Source of the DNA: JANNGZ01 sp031404155
GTDB lineage: Bacteria; Pseudomonadota; Gammaproteobacteria; Burkholderiales; Burkholderiaceae_C
Direction of reading: 5' to 3'
Length of the DNA stretch: 31,867 nt
Assembly (NCBI GenBank): GCA_031404155.1
Contig: JANNGZ010000040.1
Span: forward strand, 1-31,867
Shown here: positions 23,469 through 31,428 of the stretch, in pieces
How positions within the stretch are numbered: position 1 is the stretch's first letter
Layout of the letters: the number at the start of each line of letters is the position of its first letter
Position numbers and translations under genes: made by a program
Notes under the pieces: generated by a model
Told to the model about the DNA's origin: nothing
The model's database searches: none
Seen by the model: the letters and a program-made list of their open reading frames with translations, nothing else

Positions 23469-23882
23469 TGTCACCGTTGGGTTTAAATTCGAAAGGGCCA
23501 ACCGCCACCGCGGCGGCCTGAGCGAAGCCGGCTGTGGCGCTGTGCGCAGCGAAGTAAAGGGGGAATGCACGGGCGGCAGCCCGTGCAGGAGGACATGAGC
23601 GGAGCACAGCGCCGCAGCCGGCTTCGCTCTCGCGATCCGCGCCAGGCGCAGTACCGCAATCGAATCGTCCCGGTCAGCCAGCCACTCGAGCACATCGCGA
23701 GCGCCCTTTGAGCTGTTGCATGAGCGACAAGCCCAGACCAGGTTGTCGCCACCATTTTCGCCGCCTCGCTTTGTTGCGATGAGATGGTCGACCGACAAGT
23801 GCTCCCGGCTTCCGCAGTAGCAACACGCTTGCTGCAACACCATTTTCAATCGCTCATCGTCGGCGAGCGGGCCGATGTTCAT
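23442..23882 (-). CDS. Small HNH endonuclease with a repeat-derived C-terminal tail
   Basis: The protein has 146 residues from ATG 23882 (a TTG at 23906 is an alternative). The HNH/zinc-finger core occupies about 16-66: CCYCG (Cys20, Cys23), LSVDHLIATKRGGENG with Asp32-His33, DNLVWACRSCNSSKG with Asn47, Cys52, Cys55 and Asn56. It is a nickase/endonuclease fold of the kind seen in stand-alone and homing-type HNH proteins; the target is unknown. Residues about 85-121 are encoded by E element 2, about 138-146 by E element 1, and the TAG stop lies in the E1 core. The ancestral C-terminus therefore appears to have been replaced by repeats. It lies 113 bp after holA. Function may be impaired. Confidence 0.7.
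   Translation of the reverse strand: MNIGPLADDERLKMVLQQACCYCGSREHLSVDHLIATKRGGENGGDNLVWACRSCNSSKGARDVLEWLADRDDSIAVLRLARIARAKPAAALCSAHVLLHGLPPVHSPFTSLRTAPQPASLRPPRWRLALSNLNPTVTAEEGGRPA
23520..23629 (+). repeat. E element, copy 2 (structured repeat)
   Basis: The outer arms 23520-23545 and 23604-23629 pair over 26 positions with one mismatch. Between them are GCAGCGAAGTAAAGGGGGA, an inner hairpin GCACGGG-CGGCAG-CCCGTGC (23567-23586), and AGGAGGACATGAGCGGA. It is inverted relative to copy 1, 51 bp away, and overlaps the 3' part of the HNH gene. Confidence 0.8.
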
Positions 23883-23995
23883 GCTCTGCTTGACCTGCCC
23901 GGCCAATTGCGGCTATGGGTCGTGGAGATTCAGTAGTCCCTTCGTGCCTGCGTACGGCACCGGAACCTGCCGACTTCCGCAGGCGCTCGATGTCG

Positions 23996-25096
23996 CTACA
24001 GCGCCAGTTGCAACGCCGGCCGCGTCGCCACACGGCCGTTCCTCGCCGCGGGCGGTGCCGCCACCCTTTGCATCACCAGCAGCGCCAGGCGTCGCAGCGC
24101 GGCCCAGGCGTCGAGCGGCCAGTCGGGGTGCTTCAGGCCCTTGACGATGCCATCGCAAACACTCGCGGCTTCGAGCAGGTGCGCCACCTGGTGGCCGGCC
24201 AGCATCGGCACCACGCGCTCGAAGAGTTTTTCCTTCGCGCCCCAGACCCGCTGCCCCTGCAAGGCCAAGGCCAACGGCTTGCCCTCGGCCACCGCGTCAT
24301 GAACACGTTTTAGCGCGCGCAGATCCTCGGCCAGGGTCCAGTGCACCAGCACCGCGGCTTCGCCCTCGGCCTGCAGGCCGTCGAGCATGCGCAGGGCGCG
24401 TGCCACCTGGCCGGCAAACACCGCCTCACCGAGCTTGAACACGTCGTAGCGCGCCACGTTGAGCACCGCGGCTTCGACCTGGTCGAAACTCAGCACACCG
24501 GCCGGGTGCAGCAGCGCGAGCTTCTGAATCTCCTGGTGCGCGGCGAGCAGGTTGCCTTCGACGCGGTCGGCAAAAAAGCTCAAGGCGCGCTGGCCCTCTT
24601 CGCCGTCGGCCACGCGCTGGCCCTGCGCGGCCAGGCGCTGCGCCAGCCACTGCGGCAAGGCGCGGCGCTCCACCGGCTCCACCCGCAGCAACACGCCGGC
24701 GCGGTCGAGGGCGGCGAACCAGGCGCTCTTTTGCTGCTGGAAGTCGATCTTGGGCAGGTGCACGATCGTCACCACCTCGTCGGACAGGTTCTCGCAGTAG
24801 CGCTGCAAGGCGTCCGAGCCCTCCTTGCCGGGTTTGCCGCTCGGGATGCGCAGCTCGATCAGCTGGCGTTCGGCAAACAGGCTCATCGCCTGCGCCGCGC
24901 CGAGCAGGCTGCTCCAGTCGAAATGCGCGCCGCTGACCGTGAACACCTTGCGCTCGCTGTAGCCGGCCGCGCGTGCGGCGGCGCGGATCGCATCGGCTGC
25001 TTCCTGCGCCAGCAGCGGCTCGTCGCCGTACACCGTGTACAGCGGCTTCAGGCCACGGCCGAGGTGGGCTTGCAGTTGCTCGGCACGAACTTGCAT
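23996..25096 (-). CDS. holA: DNA polymerase III subunit delta
   Basis: The 366-residue protein matches HolA in length and layout. The N-terminal clamp-binding region is LGRGLKPLYTVYGDEPLLAQEAADAIR (12-38), followed by KVFTVSGAHFDWSSLL, the RQLIELRIPSGKPGKEG strand-loop, and the delta-typical LPKIDFQQQKSAWFAAL. The C-terminal collar domain has VLVHWTLAEDLRALKRV. Delta opens the sliding clamp within the clamp-loader complex. The order leuS-lptE-holA on one strand, with 11 bases between lptE and holA, is the common proteobacterial operon and supports the call. The C-terminus is Arg/Ala-rich, as often seen. Confidence 0.95.
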   Translation of the reverse strand: MQVRAEQLQAHLGRGLKPLYTVYGDEPLLAQEAADAIRAAARAAGYSERKVFTVSGAHFDWSSLLGAAQAMSLFAERQLIELRIPSGKPGKEGSDALQRYCENLSDEVVTIVHLPKIDFQQQKSAWFAALDRAGVLLRVEPVERRALPQWLAQRLAAQGQRVADGEEGQRALSFFADRVEGNLLAAHQEIQKLALLHPAGVLSFDQVEAAVLNVARYDVFKLGEAVFAGQVARALRMLDGLQAEGEAAVLVHWTLAEDLRALKRVHDAVAEGKPLALALQGQRVWGAKEKLFERVVPMLAGHQVAHLLEAASVCDGIVKGLKHPDWPLDAWAALRRLALLVMQRVAAPPAARNGRVATRPALQLAL

Positions 25097-25107
25097 CGGG
25101 CGCCCCG

Positions 25108-25638
25108 TCAGAGTGTCTTGATCGCGGCCAGCCGGCGCAGCACCTGGCTCACGATGTCGGCGTCCATCGCGCGGTAGAGCTGTGCCTCTTCCTGCGCCTT
25201 GGCCAGGGCCGCGGTTTCGGTGGTGCTCATGTCGCGGCTGAGCAGCAACTCCGAGGGCGCCAGCAGCTCGCGTCCGCTGGGCGTGGAGGCCCGAAAGCGA
25301 AAGCGTGTGCGCAGTTGGATCTCACGCACCTGGCCGGCGGCGGTGGAGGCGACGATGCTCTTCTCGCGCCCGTCGGTGAGCGCCTGCAGCACCAGCTCGG
25401 CGCTCGCCGGGTTGTCGTGCACCAGCACGCCGCTGTTGCCGAACTCGCGCTTCAACGCCTCGGCCAGCGGCGAGCGCAGCTCGAAGCCGTACAGCGCCGC
25501 GCTCTTGAAGGGCAGCGCGGTGGCGCGGCGCAGTTCGAAGCCGCAGCCGGCGACGGTGCCGAGCCCGAGACCGCCGGCGAGCCCCACGCCGCAGCGCAGC
25601 AGCAGCTCACGACGGCGGGCGCTGCGCACCGGGCTCAC
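25108..25638 (-). CDS. lptE: LPS-assembly lipoprotein LptE
   Basis: The 176-residue protein has a twin-Arg-like charged start (ARRRE), a hydrophobic segment and lipobox VAGC (Cys32), then GFELRRA, the typical start of mature LptE. ALYGFELRSPLAEALKREF and the C-terminal AQLYRAMDADIVSQVLRRL fit the family. LptE plugs the LptD barrel at the outer membrane for LPS insertion; the probable lptD start is at the far left of this window. The GTG start at 25638 overlaps the leuS stop (GTGA), so translation is coupled to leuS. holA follows. Confidence 0.92.
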   Translation of the reverse strand: MSPVRSARRRELLLRCGVGLAGGLGLGTVAGCGFELRRATALPFKSAALYGFELRSPLAEALKREFGNSGVLVHDNPASAELVLQALTDGREKSIVASTAAGQVREIQLRTRFRFRASTPSGRELLAPSELLLSRDMSTTETAALAKAQEEAQLYRAMDADIVSQVLRRLAAIKTL

Positions 25639-28280
25639 ACCACCACGTTGACCAGCCGCCCCGGCACGATCACCACCTTCTTCGGTGCGCGGCCTTCGGC
25701 AAAGCGGGCGAACTCGGGCGCGGCCAGTGCGGCGGCTTCGATGGCTGCCCGGTCGGCAGCGGCCGGCACGCGGATCGCGCCGCGCGTCTTGCCGGCGACT
25801 TGCAGCACGAGCTCGATCTGGTCTTGCACCAGCGCGGCTTCATCGACCCGCGGCCAGGGCGCGTCGATCAACTCGCCGAGCTTGGCGGCAAAGCCGAGTT
25901 CCTTCCACAGGCCGTGGGCAATGTGAGGGCACGCCGGGTACAGGATGCGAAGCAGTATCGACAGGCCTTCACGCAGCGCCGCGTTCGACACCGCGCTACC
26001 GTCGTTGGCGAACTCTTCAAGTGCATTCAACAGCTTCATCGCGCCCGATGCCACGGTGTTGTATTGCAGGCGGTCGTAGTCGTGGCGGATCTGACCCAAC
26101 AGCACATGCACCTCGCGGCGCAGTGCCTTGGCGGCCGCGCCGGCGGCGCTGAAATCCTCACCCGCGCCGCGCACGACCGCGGCCTGCCTGGCCGCGAAAG
26201 CCCAAAGCCGGCTCAGGTAGCGGTAGGACCCCGCGGCGCCCGAGTCGGACCAGGCCGCGCTCTGGTCCGGCGGGCCGGCGAACATCGTGAACAGGCGGGC
26301 GGTGTCGGCGCCGAATTTGCTGATGAATTCGCGCGGCTCGACGACGTTGTTCTTCGACTTGCTCATCTTCTCGATGCCGCCGAGCATCAAGGGCAGGCCG
26401 TCTTCCTTGGCCGTGGCGCCGACCGGCGTGCCGCGCTCGTCGTGCTTGACGTTGACTTCGCTCGGGTAGTACCAGCGCTTCTTGCCCGCCGCGTCTTCGC
26501 GGTAGAAGCTCTCGTTGAGCAGCATGCCCTGGGTGAACAGCTTGATGAACGGCTCGTCGAACTTGACCAGGCCGACATCGCGCATGGCCTTGGTCCAGAA
26601 GCGCGCGTACAAGAGGTGCAGCACCGCGTGCTCGATGCCGCCGATGTACTGGTCCATCGGCATCCAGTAATCGTTGCGCGCGTCGACCATGCTGTCCTTG
26701 GCGTCGGGGCACGCATAGCGCATGTAGTACCAGGCCGAATCGACGAAGGTGTCCATCGTGTCGGTTTCACGCTGCGACGCTGCGCCGCATTTCGGGCAGG
26801 CGACGTTGAGGAAGGCGGCGTGCTTGCGCAGAGGGTTGCCGCTGCCGTCGGGGATCAGGCCTTCGGGCAAGACGACGGGCAAGTCACCCTCGGGCACCGG
26901 CACGTCGCCACACGCGGGGCAATGGATGATCGGGATCGGCGTGCCCCAGTAGCGCTGGCGGCTGATGCCCCAGTCGCGCAGGCGCCAGGTTGTCTTCTTC
27001 TCGCCCAGGCCTTGCAGCGCGAGCAGGTCGGCGACCTTGTCGACCGCTTCCCGGTACGCGAGGCCGTCGAGCACGCCCGAGCCGATGCAGCGCCCGCGCT
27101 GCTTGTCGGCGTACCAGTCCTGCCAGGCGGCGGTCGAGTAGCTGAGCCCGGCAACGTCGATCACCGGCTTGATGCGCAGACCGTACTTGCGGGCGAAGGC
27201 GAAGTCGCGTTCGTCGTGCGCCGGCACGCCCATCACCGCGCCGTCGCCGTAGCCCATCAGCACATAGTTGCCGACCCAGACCTCGACGGCCTCGCCGGTG
27301 ATCGGGTGCTTGACCGTGAGGCCGGTCGGCACGCCTTCCTTTTCCTTGGTCGCCAGTTCGGCTTCTGTCGTGCCGCCTTTGAGGCAGGTCTCGATGAACG
27401 CCGCAACCTTGGGGCGCGTTTTCGCCGCGTGCGCGGCCAGCGGATGCTCGGACGCGACGGCGCAAAAGGTGACGCCCATGAGGGTGTCGGCGCGCGTCGT
27501 GAACACGTACATCCGGCCCTCACCGATGAGTTGCTTCTTGTCGTCGCGGATGTCGTGCGGGAAAGCAAAGCGCAGGCCTTCACTCTTGCCGATCCAATGC
27601 TCCTGCATCAGGCGCACCCGCTCGGGCCAGCCGTGCAGGTAGCCGGGGCAGGCGGGGTCGGCCACGTTGGCCAGCAATTCGTCGGCGTACTGGGTGATCG
27701 CGAAGTAGTAGCCGGGGATCTCGCGTTTTTCCACCAGCGCATCGGAGCGCCAGCCGCGCCCGTCGATGACCTGCTCGTTGGCGAGCACGGTCTGGTCCAC
27801 CGGGTCCCAGTTGACGACCTGGGTCCTGCGGTAGGCGATGCCCTTTTCCAGCATCTTCAGGAAGAACCACTGGTTCCAGCGGTAGTACTCGGGATCGCAA
27901 GTGGCCACCTCGCGGCTCCAGTCGATGGCCATGCCCAGCGGCTGCATCTGGGCCTTCATCTCGGCGATGTTGCCGCGCGTCCAGGCGGCTGGGGGTACGC
28001 CGTTCTCCATCGCGGCGTTCTCGGCCGGCAGGCCGAAGGCGTCCCAACCCATCGGCATCAAAACATTCATGCCCTGCATGCGCAATGAGCGGGTGAGCAT
28101 GTCGTTGATGGTGTAGTTGCGCACATGGCCCATGTGCAGCTTGCCGCTCGGGTAAGGCAGCATCGAGCAGGCGTAGAACTTGGGTTTGTTCTTGTCCTCG
28201 CTGACGCGGTAGGCGTCGGTGGCGGTCCACTGGCCTTGAGCGGCGGCCTCGACCTCGGCGGGAATGTATTTCTCGTTCAT
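25635..28280 (-). CDS. leuS: Leucyl-tRNA synthetase
   Basis: The 881-residue class I synthetase has the HIGH-type motif PYPSGKLHMGHVRNYT (about 42-57), the long CP1 editing insertion with the TRADTLMGVTF region, the leucine-specific WGTPIPIIHC and DTFVDSAWYYMRY, the KMSKSKNN motif (about 637-644), and the anticodon-binding and C-terminal domains. It charges tRNA-Leu. The frame is open upstream to 28502, but Met 28280 (MNEKYIPAEVEAAAQ) is the conserved N-terminus; the upstream part overlaps the broken C13 gene. lptE and holA follow in the same operon. Confidence 0.97.
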   Translation of the reverse strand: MNEKYIPAEVEAAAQGQWTATDAYRVSEDKNKPKFYACSMLPYPSGKLHMGHVRNYTINDMLTRSLRMQGMNVLMPMGWDAFGLPAENAAMENGVPPAAWTRGNIAEMKAQMQPLGMAIDWSREVATCDPEYYRWNQWFFLKMLEKGIAYRRTQVVNWDPVDQTVLANEQVIDGRGWRSDALVEKREIPGYYFAITQYADELLANVADPACPGYLHGWPERVRLMQEHWIGKSEGLRFAFPHDIRDDKKQLIGEGRMYVFTTRADTLMGVTFCAVASEHPLAAHAAKTRPKVAAFIETCLKGGTTEAELATKEKEGVPTGLTVKHPITGEAVEVWVGNYVLMGYGDGAVMGVPAHDERDFAFARKYGLRIKPVIDVAGLSYSTAAWQDWYADKQRGRCIGSGVLDGLAYREAVDKVADLLALQGLGEKKTTWRLRDWGISRQRYWGTPIPIIHCPACGDVPVPEGDLPVVLPEGLIPDGSGNPLRKHAAFLNVACPKCGAASQRETDTMDTFVDSAWYYMRYACPDAKDSMVDARNDYWMPMDQYIGGIEHAVLHLLYARFWTKAMRDVGLVKFDEPFIKLFTQGMLLNESFYREDAAGKKRWYYPSEVNVKHDERGTPVGATAKEDGLPLMLGGIEKMSKSKNNVVEPREFISKFGADTARLFTMFAGPPDQSAAWSDSGAAGSYRYLSRLWAFAARQAAVVRGAGEDFSAAGAAAKALRREVHVLLGQIRHDYDRLQYNTVASGAMKLLNALEEFANDGSAVSNAALREGLSILLRILYPACPHIAHGLWKELGFAAKLGELIDAPWPRVDEAALVQDQIELVLQVAGKTRGAIRVPAAADRAAIEAAALAAPEFARFAEGRAPKKVVIVPGRLVNVVV

Positions 28281-28428
28281 GCCGCCGATTGTAGGTAGCG
28301 CTCGGGCGCTGCAATCGGGGTGGCGGCACCAGCGCGCCAGCGCCAGCGCCGCCGGCAGCACATTCGTGTGCGAGGCGGCGCGGCTGCGAGCTGCGCAGGC
28401 TGTGCGCGCCGGCGGGGCTGTCGGGCCG

Positions 28429-28830
28429 AGCCTCCAGCGCGGCGAGCAGTTCGTGCACGAACCAGGTGTTGCGCTCTTCGTTGGAGCAGCCGAAGGAAAC
28501 ACGGTTCGCCGCGGACGCGGTCATCGTGAGCACATGGTCCTGGGTCAGCCGCGGCAACATCGAACCCGAAAAACAGGCCGACACCAGCAGCCAGGTGCGG
28601 TTGCTTTCGAGCTGGTCGATCCAGGCCGAGAGTTTGGCCGCGGCGAGGAAGCGCGACTGGCGGTAGCGCGCCGCCTGCTCCACCTCCAGCATGCCGGGGT
28701 CGCTGTGGCTGGAAATCAGGATCACGAAGCGGTCGCTCGGCCGCCGGCTCGCGGCGAGCGCGTCGAAGACATCGTCCAGGTGATCGATGGTGGCCAGCGG
28801 CAACTCGCGCTCGCTGAAGCCTCGGCTCGC
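28429..28830 (-). pseudogene. Remnant of a C13 (legumain-type) peptidase
   Basis: This frame between exbD and leuS encodes about 134 residues with a clear caspase/legumain-like core: FSERELPLATIDHLDDVFDA, RFVILISSHSDPG with catalytic His (codon 28705-28707), WLLVSACFSGSMLPRL with catalytic Cys (28573-28575), and LTMTASAANRVSFGCSNE. The catalytic dyad is intact, but the gene is not: similarity begins abruptly within a few codons of the exbD stop, with no ATG or ribosome site (only a doubtful TTG). After ELLAALEA the frame runs without a stop into leuS. Both ends are therefore missing. Full-length relatives are larger proteins found in Burkholderiales. Confidence 0.65.
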
Positions 28831-28846
28831 GCCGCTGCCGCCGCGG

Positions 28847-29266
28847 TCAAGGCGGTGCCGCTTCGGTGACGAAACCGATACGCGACAGGCCCGCCTTCTG
28901 CACCACACCGATCAGGCCGGCCACCTCGCCGTAGGGCACCCGCTTGTCGGCACGCAGCTGCACTTCCATCTGCGCGTCGCCGCGCGCCGCCGTCTTGATG
29001 CGCGCTTCAAGCGCGGATTTCTCGATCGGCTCGTCGCCGAAGAAGAGCTTGCCCTCGCCGTTGATTGCCAGCGCAATGAATTTCGGTGCGTCGGTGGGCG
29101 TGGCGCCGTCGGCGCGCGGCAGGTCCAGGCGGATGCTCGAAGCCATCAAGGGCGCGGTGATGATGAAGATCACCAGCAGCACCAGCATCACGTCGATCAG
29201 CGGCGTCATGTTGATGTCGCTCATCGGCTGCGGGCCGCTGCCGCGTTCGAGGCGGCCGAAGCTCAC
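28847..29266 (-). CDS. exbD: ExbD/TolR-family biopolymer transport protein
   Basis: The 139-residue protein has a short cytoplasmic tail, one transmembrane helix (about 22-42) with the essential proton-path Asp25 in MTPLIDVMLVLLVIF, and a periplasmic domain ending VVQKAGLSRIGFVTEA. Together with ExbB it forms the proton-driven motor that energises TonB or acts like TolQ-TolR. The GTG start at 29266 overlaps the exbB stop (GTGA) and gives the family N-terminus (V/M)SFGRLERG; a longer frame to 29353 overlaps exbB and is rejected. No tonB is nearby. A broken C13 peptidase and then leuS follow. Confidence 0.93.
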   Translation of the reverse strand: MSFGRLERGSGPQPMSDINMTPLIDVMLVLLVIFIITAPLMASSIRLDLPRADGATPTDAPKFIALAINGEGKLFFGDEPIEKSALEARIKTAARGDAQMEVQLRADKRVPYGEVAGLIGVVQKAGLSRIGFVTEAAPP

Positions 29267-29931
29267 GGCGCAATGCCTTGCGACTGGTCGATGCGCATCT
29301 CGCGCAGGTCGTGCGCAAAACCCTCCAGCTCGGCCTCGCAGGCCGCGACCCATTTGCCGAAGATGTTGTAGGCCAGCACCGCGGGGATCGCCACCGCGAG
29401 GCCGGCGGCGGTCATGATCAGCGCCTCGCCGACCGGGCCAGACACCTTTTCGATCGTGATGCCACCGCCGGCGGCGATGCTGGCCAGCGCGTGGTAGATG
29501 CCCCAGACGGTGCCGAAGAGGCCGACGAAGGGTGCGGTGCTGCCGATCGAGGCCAACATCACCTGGCCGAATTGCAGATGCGCCAGGCCGCGGTGCAGTG
29601 CGTCGCGCAGGCGGCGGGTGAGTTGCGAGTCGAGGTGGGCGCTGGTTTCCAGCGTGCCGGCTTGGGGTGTCGCGGTGGCGGCGTCGAGCAGCGGTACCAG
29701 CACCTGTTCGCGGTCGAGCGTGGCCAGGCGCTTGCGGCCCGCGTCCATCGAGGGTGCGGCCCAGAACGCCGGTACCGCACGCACGATGTCGCGCTGCGCG
29801 CGGCGCAGCACCCAGCCCTTCCAGAGGATGACGACCCAGGCGCTGACCGACATCGCAAGCAGCATCACGGTGACCGCGCGGCCGACGCCGTCGCTGCCGG
29901 CCCAGAACGCCAGGAAACCGCTGTCGCTCAT
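29263..29931 (-). CDS. exbB: MotA/TolQ/ExbB proton channel family protein
   Basis: The protein has 222 residues. It has an N-terminal transmembrane helix (about 15-37, TVMLLAMSVSAWVVILW), a long cytoplasmic loop, then two helices around STAPFVGLFGTVWGIYHAL and VGEALIMTAAGLAVAIPAVLAYNIF, the ExbB/TolQ signature. It forms the pentameric channel around ExbD and uses the proton gradient to drive outer membrane transport or envelope constriction. It lies 9 bases after dapB and overlaps exbD by four bases. ExbB rather than TolQ is inferred from the absence of tolA/tolB/pal; the two families are hard to tell apart. Confidence 0.92.
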   Translation of the reverse strand: MSDSGFLAFWAGSDGVGRAVTVMLLAMSVSAWVVILWKGWVLRRAQRDIVRAVPAFWAAPSMDAGRKRLATLDREQVLVPLLDAATATPQAGTLETSAHLDSQLTRRLRDALHRGLAHLQFGQVMLASIGSTAPFVGLFGTVWGIYHALASIAAGGGITIEKVSGPVGEALIMTAAGLAVAIPAVLAYNIFGKWVAACEAELEGFAHDLREMRIDQSQGIAP

Positions 29932-29940
29932 CGACGGGCG

Positions 29941-30807
29941 TTACGGCCGGGCCGCGGCGGCCGCGGCGTGGGGGTTCAAGCCGAGCACGTCGTCCATGCC
30001 GAACAGCCCGCTCCTGCGCTCGCGCAGGAAGCGTGCGGCGCGCAGGCTGCCTTGCGCGTAGGTGGTGCGGCTGGAGCTGCGGTGCGTGATCTCGATGCGC
30101 TCGCCGCTGCCGAGGAACATCACGGTGTGGTCGCCGACCAGGTCGCCGCCGCGCACCGTGGCGAAACCGATGCTCGACGGGTCGCGTTCGCCGGTGACGC
30201 CTTCACGGGCATAGACCGCGCAGTCCTTGAGATCGCGCCCGAGCGCCGCGGCGAGCACTTCGCCCATCTTCAGCGCGGTGCCTGAAGGCGCGTCGACCTT
30301 GTGGCGGTGGTGCGCCTCGATGACTTCGATGTCGTAGCCTTCGGCCAGGACGCGGGCGGCGGTGTCGAGCAGGCGCAGCACCAGGTTGACGCCGACGCTC
30401 ATGTTGGGCGCCATCACCACCGCCGCATGGCGGGCGTGGTCGGCAATCTCGGCCTTCTGCGCAGCGCTGAAACCGGTGGTGCCGATGACCGCCTTGACCC
30501 CGAGCTCGCGGCACACCGCCAGGTGCGCCAGCGTGCCTTCGGGGCGGGTGAAATCGATCAGCACCTGCGCGTTTTGCAAGCCGGCATGCAGGCTGGAGCT
30601 GATCGTGACGCCGCTGCTGCGGCCGAGGAAGGCGGCGGCGTCCTCGCCGAGCGCCGGGCTGGCGGCGATGTCCAGCGCGCCGGCCAGGGCGCAGTCGTCG
30701 CTGGCCAGCACCGCCTCGATCAGCATGCGCCCCATGCGGCCGGAGGCGCCGGCGACGGCGATCTGCAGCTTCGCCGGCGCCGGCAAATTGGCGTCCGCGC
30801 CGCTCAT
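29941..30807 (-). CDS. dapB: 4-hydroxy-tetrahydrodipicolinate reductase
   Basis: The 288-residue protein has the NAD(P)H-binding GASGRMGRM (20-28), the TTGF segment (110-113), and the catalytic EAHHRHKVDAPSGTA (164-178), with His166 and Lys170 corresponding to E. coli His159 and Lys163. It reduces dihydrodipicolinate-type substrate in lysine and diaminopimelate synthesis, feeding peptidoglycan. The start overlaps the bamE stop (ATGA). An extended N-terminus of about 13 residues precedes the Rossmann fold. Pairing with bamE and exbBD puts cell-wall precursor and envelope genes on one transcript. Confidence 0.96.
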   Translation of the reverse strand: MSGADANLPAPAKLQIAVAGASGRMGRMLIEAVLASDDCALAGALDIAASPALGEDAAAFLGRSSGVTISSSLHAGLQNAQVLIDFTRPEGTLAHLAVCRELGVKAVIGTTGFSAAQKAEIADHARHAAVVMAPNMSVGVNLVLRLLDTAARVLAEGYDIEVIEAHHRHKVDAPSGTALKMGEVLAAALGRDLKDCAVYAREGVTGERDPSSIGFATVRGGDLVGDHTVMFLGSGERIEITHRSSSRTTYAQGSLRAARFLRERRSGLFGMDDVLGLNPHAAAAAARP

Positions 30808-31358
30808 TTTTCCAGCGGCGGGTACTCGCGCGCCGGGCCGCTCGGCGCCGACGCGGCGGCGGGCGCCTCGGCCTTCGCCGGCACCGGCAGTGCCTTGCGT
30901 TGCTCCTCACTGAGCTCGAGCAGCGGCGGCGTGCCGCGCGGCTTGACGGTGCTGATCGCGGCCACGAACTCGCGCTCGGTCGGCAGCTCAGGCGCCTCGA
31001 TGCTCTTGAGCGTCTCGCCGTCGAAGAGCAACACCACGCTGCGCCGCTGCGGTTCGGCGCCCTGGCGGCGGATCGTGAACAGGTAGTCCCAGCGGTTGCT
31101 GTTGAAGGGGTCGGTGAGCAGCGGCGAGCCGAGCTGGTCGCGCACCTGCGCACGGGTCATGCCGGGCTTGACGCGCGCGGCCTGCTCCTTGGTGACCACG
31201 TTGCCCTGCACCACCTCGACCCGGTAGGGCGTGACCACGCCGAGGAAGCTGTCGGAGGACTGCAAGGCGGCGCCGATCGAGGCGCAGCCGCCGACGAGCA
31301 GCGAGCCGGTGGCGAGCGCGGCGGCGAGCAGCGCAAAACGGGCGTGACGGCGGGGCAT
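30804..31358 (-). CDS. bamE: Outer membrane protein assembly factor BamE (SmpA/OmlA lipoprotein)
   Basis: The 184-residue lipoprotein has signal sequence ALLAAALATGSLLVGGC with lipidated Cys25. The SmpA/OmlA domain follows: YRVEVVQGNVVTKEQAARVKPGMTRAQVRDQLGSPLLTD, then WDYLFTIRR and a beta strand VVLLFDGETLKSIEAPELP. BamE assists BamA and BamD in inserting beta-barrel proteins into the outer membrane. The C-terminus has an Ala/Pro-rich extension (about 160-184) beyond the core domain. It is divergent from fur with 70 bp between the start codons, the arrangement also known from Pseudomonas and Xanthomonas. It is the first gene of the minus-strand run ending at holA. Confidence 0.95.
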   Translation of the reverse strand: MPRRHARFALLAAALATGSLLVGGCASIGAALQSSDSFLGVVTPYRVEVVQGNVVTKEQAARVKPGMTRAQVRDQLGSPLLTDPFNSNRWDYLFTIRRQGAEPQRRSVVLLFDGETLKSIEAPELPTEREFVAAISTVKPRGTPPLLELSEEQRKALPVPAKAEAPAAASAPSGPAREYPPLEK

Positions 31359-31398
31359 GGGAGCGGGTGCGCGGCCGTGCGCGGGGCGCGGCGCTGGC

Positions 31399-31404
31399 TA
31401 TGAT
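31399..31404 (+). promoter_or_regulatory. Candidate -10 box of the fur promoter
   Basis: TATGAT (five of six consensus bases) stands 24 bases before the fur start, in the 70-bp gap to bamE. No good -35 box is visible in the GC-rich upstream sequence. Confidence 0.4.
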
Positions 31405-31428
31405 CGGATGATTCTACCGGGCAGGCCG

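Noticed and set aside
23442..23882. HNH gene plus structured repeats as an IscB/HEARO-type RNA-guided system
   Set aside because: IscB carries RuvC and a bridge helix around HNH and is several hundred residues long; this protein is 146 residues with HNH only, and the E elements are too short for an omega RNA.
25800..28088. A 762-codon plus-strand frame opposite leuS
   Set aside because: Antisense shadow of leuS in GC-rich DNA; no domain, no plausible start, and amino acid composition typical of shadows.
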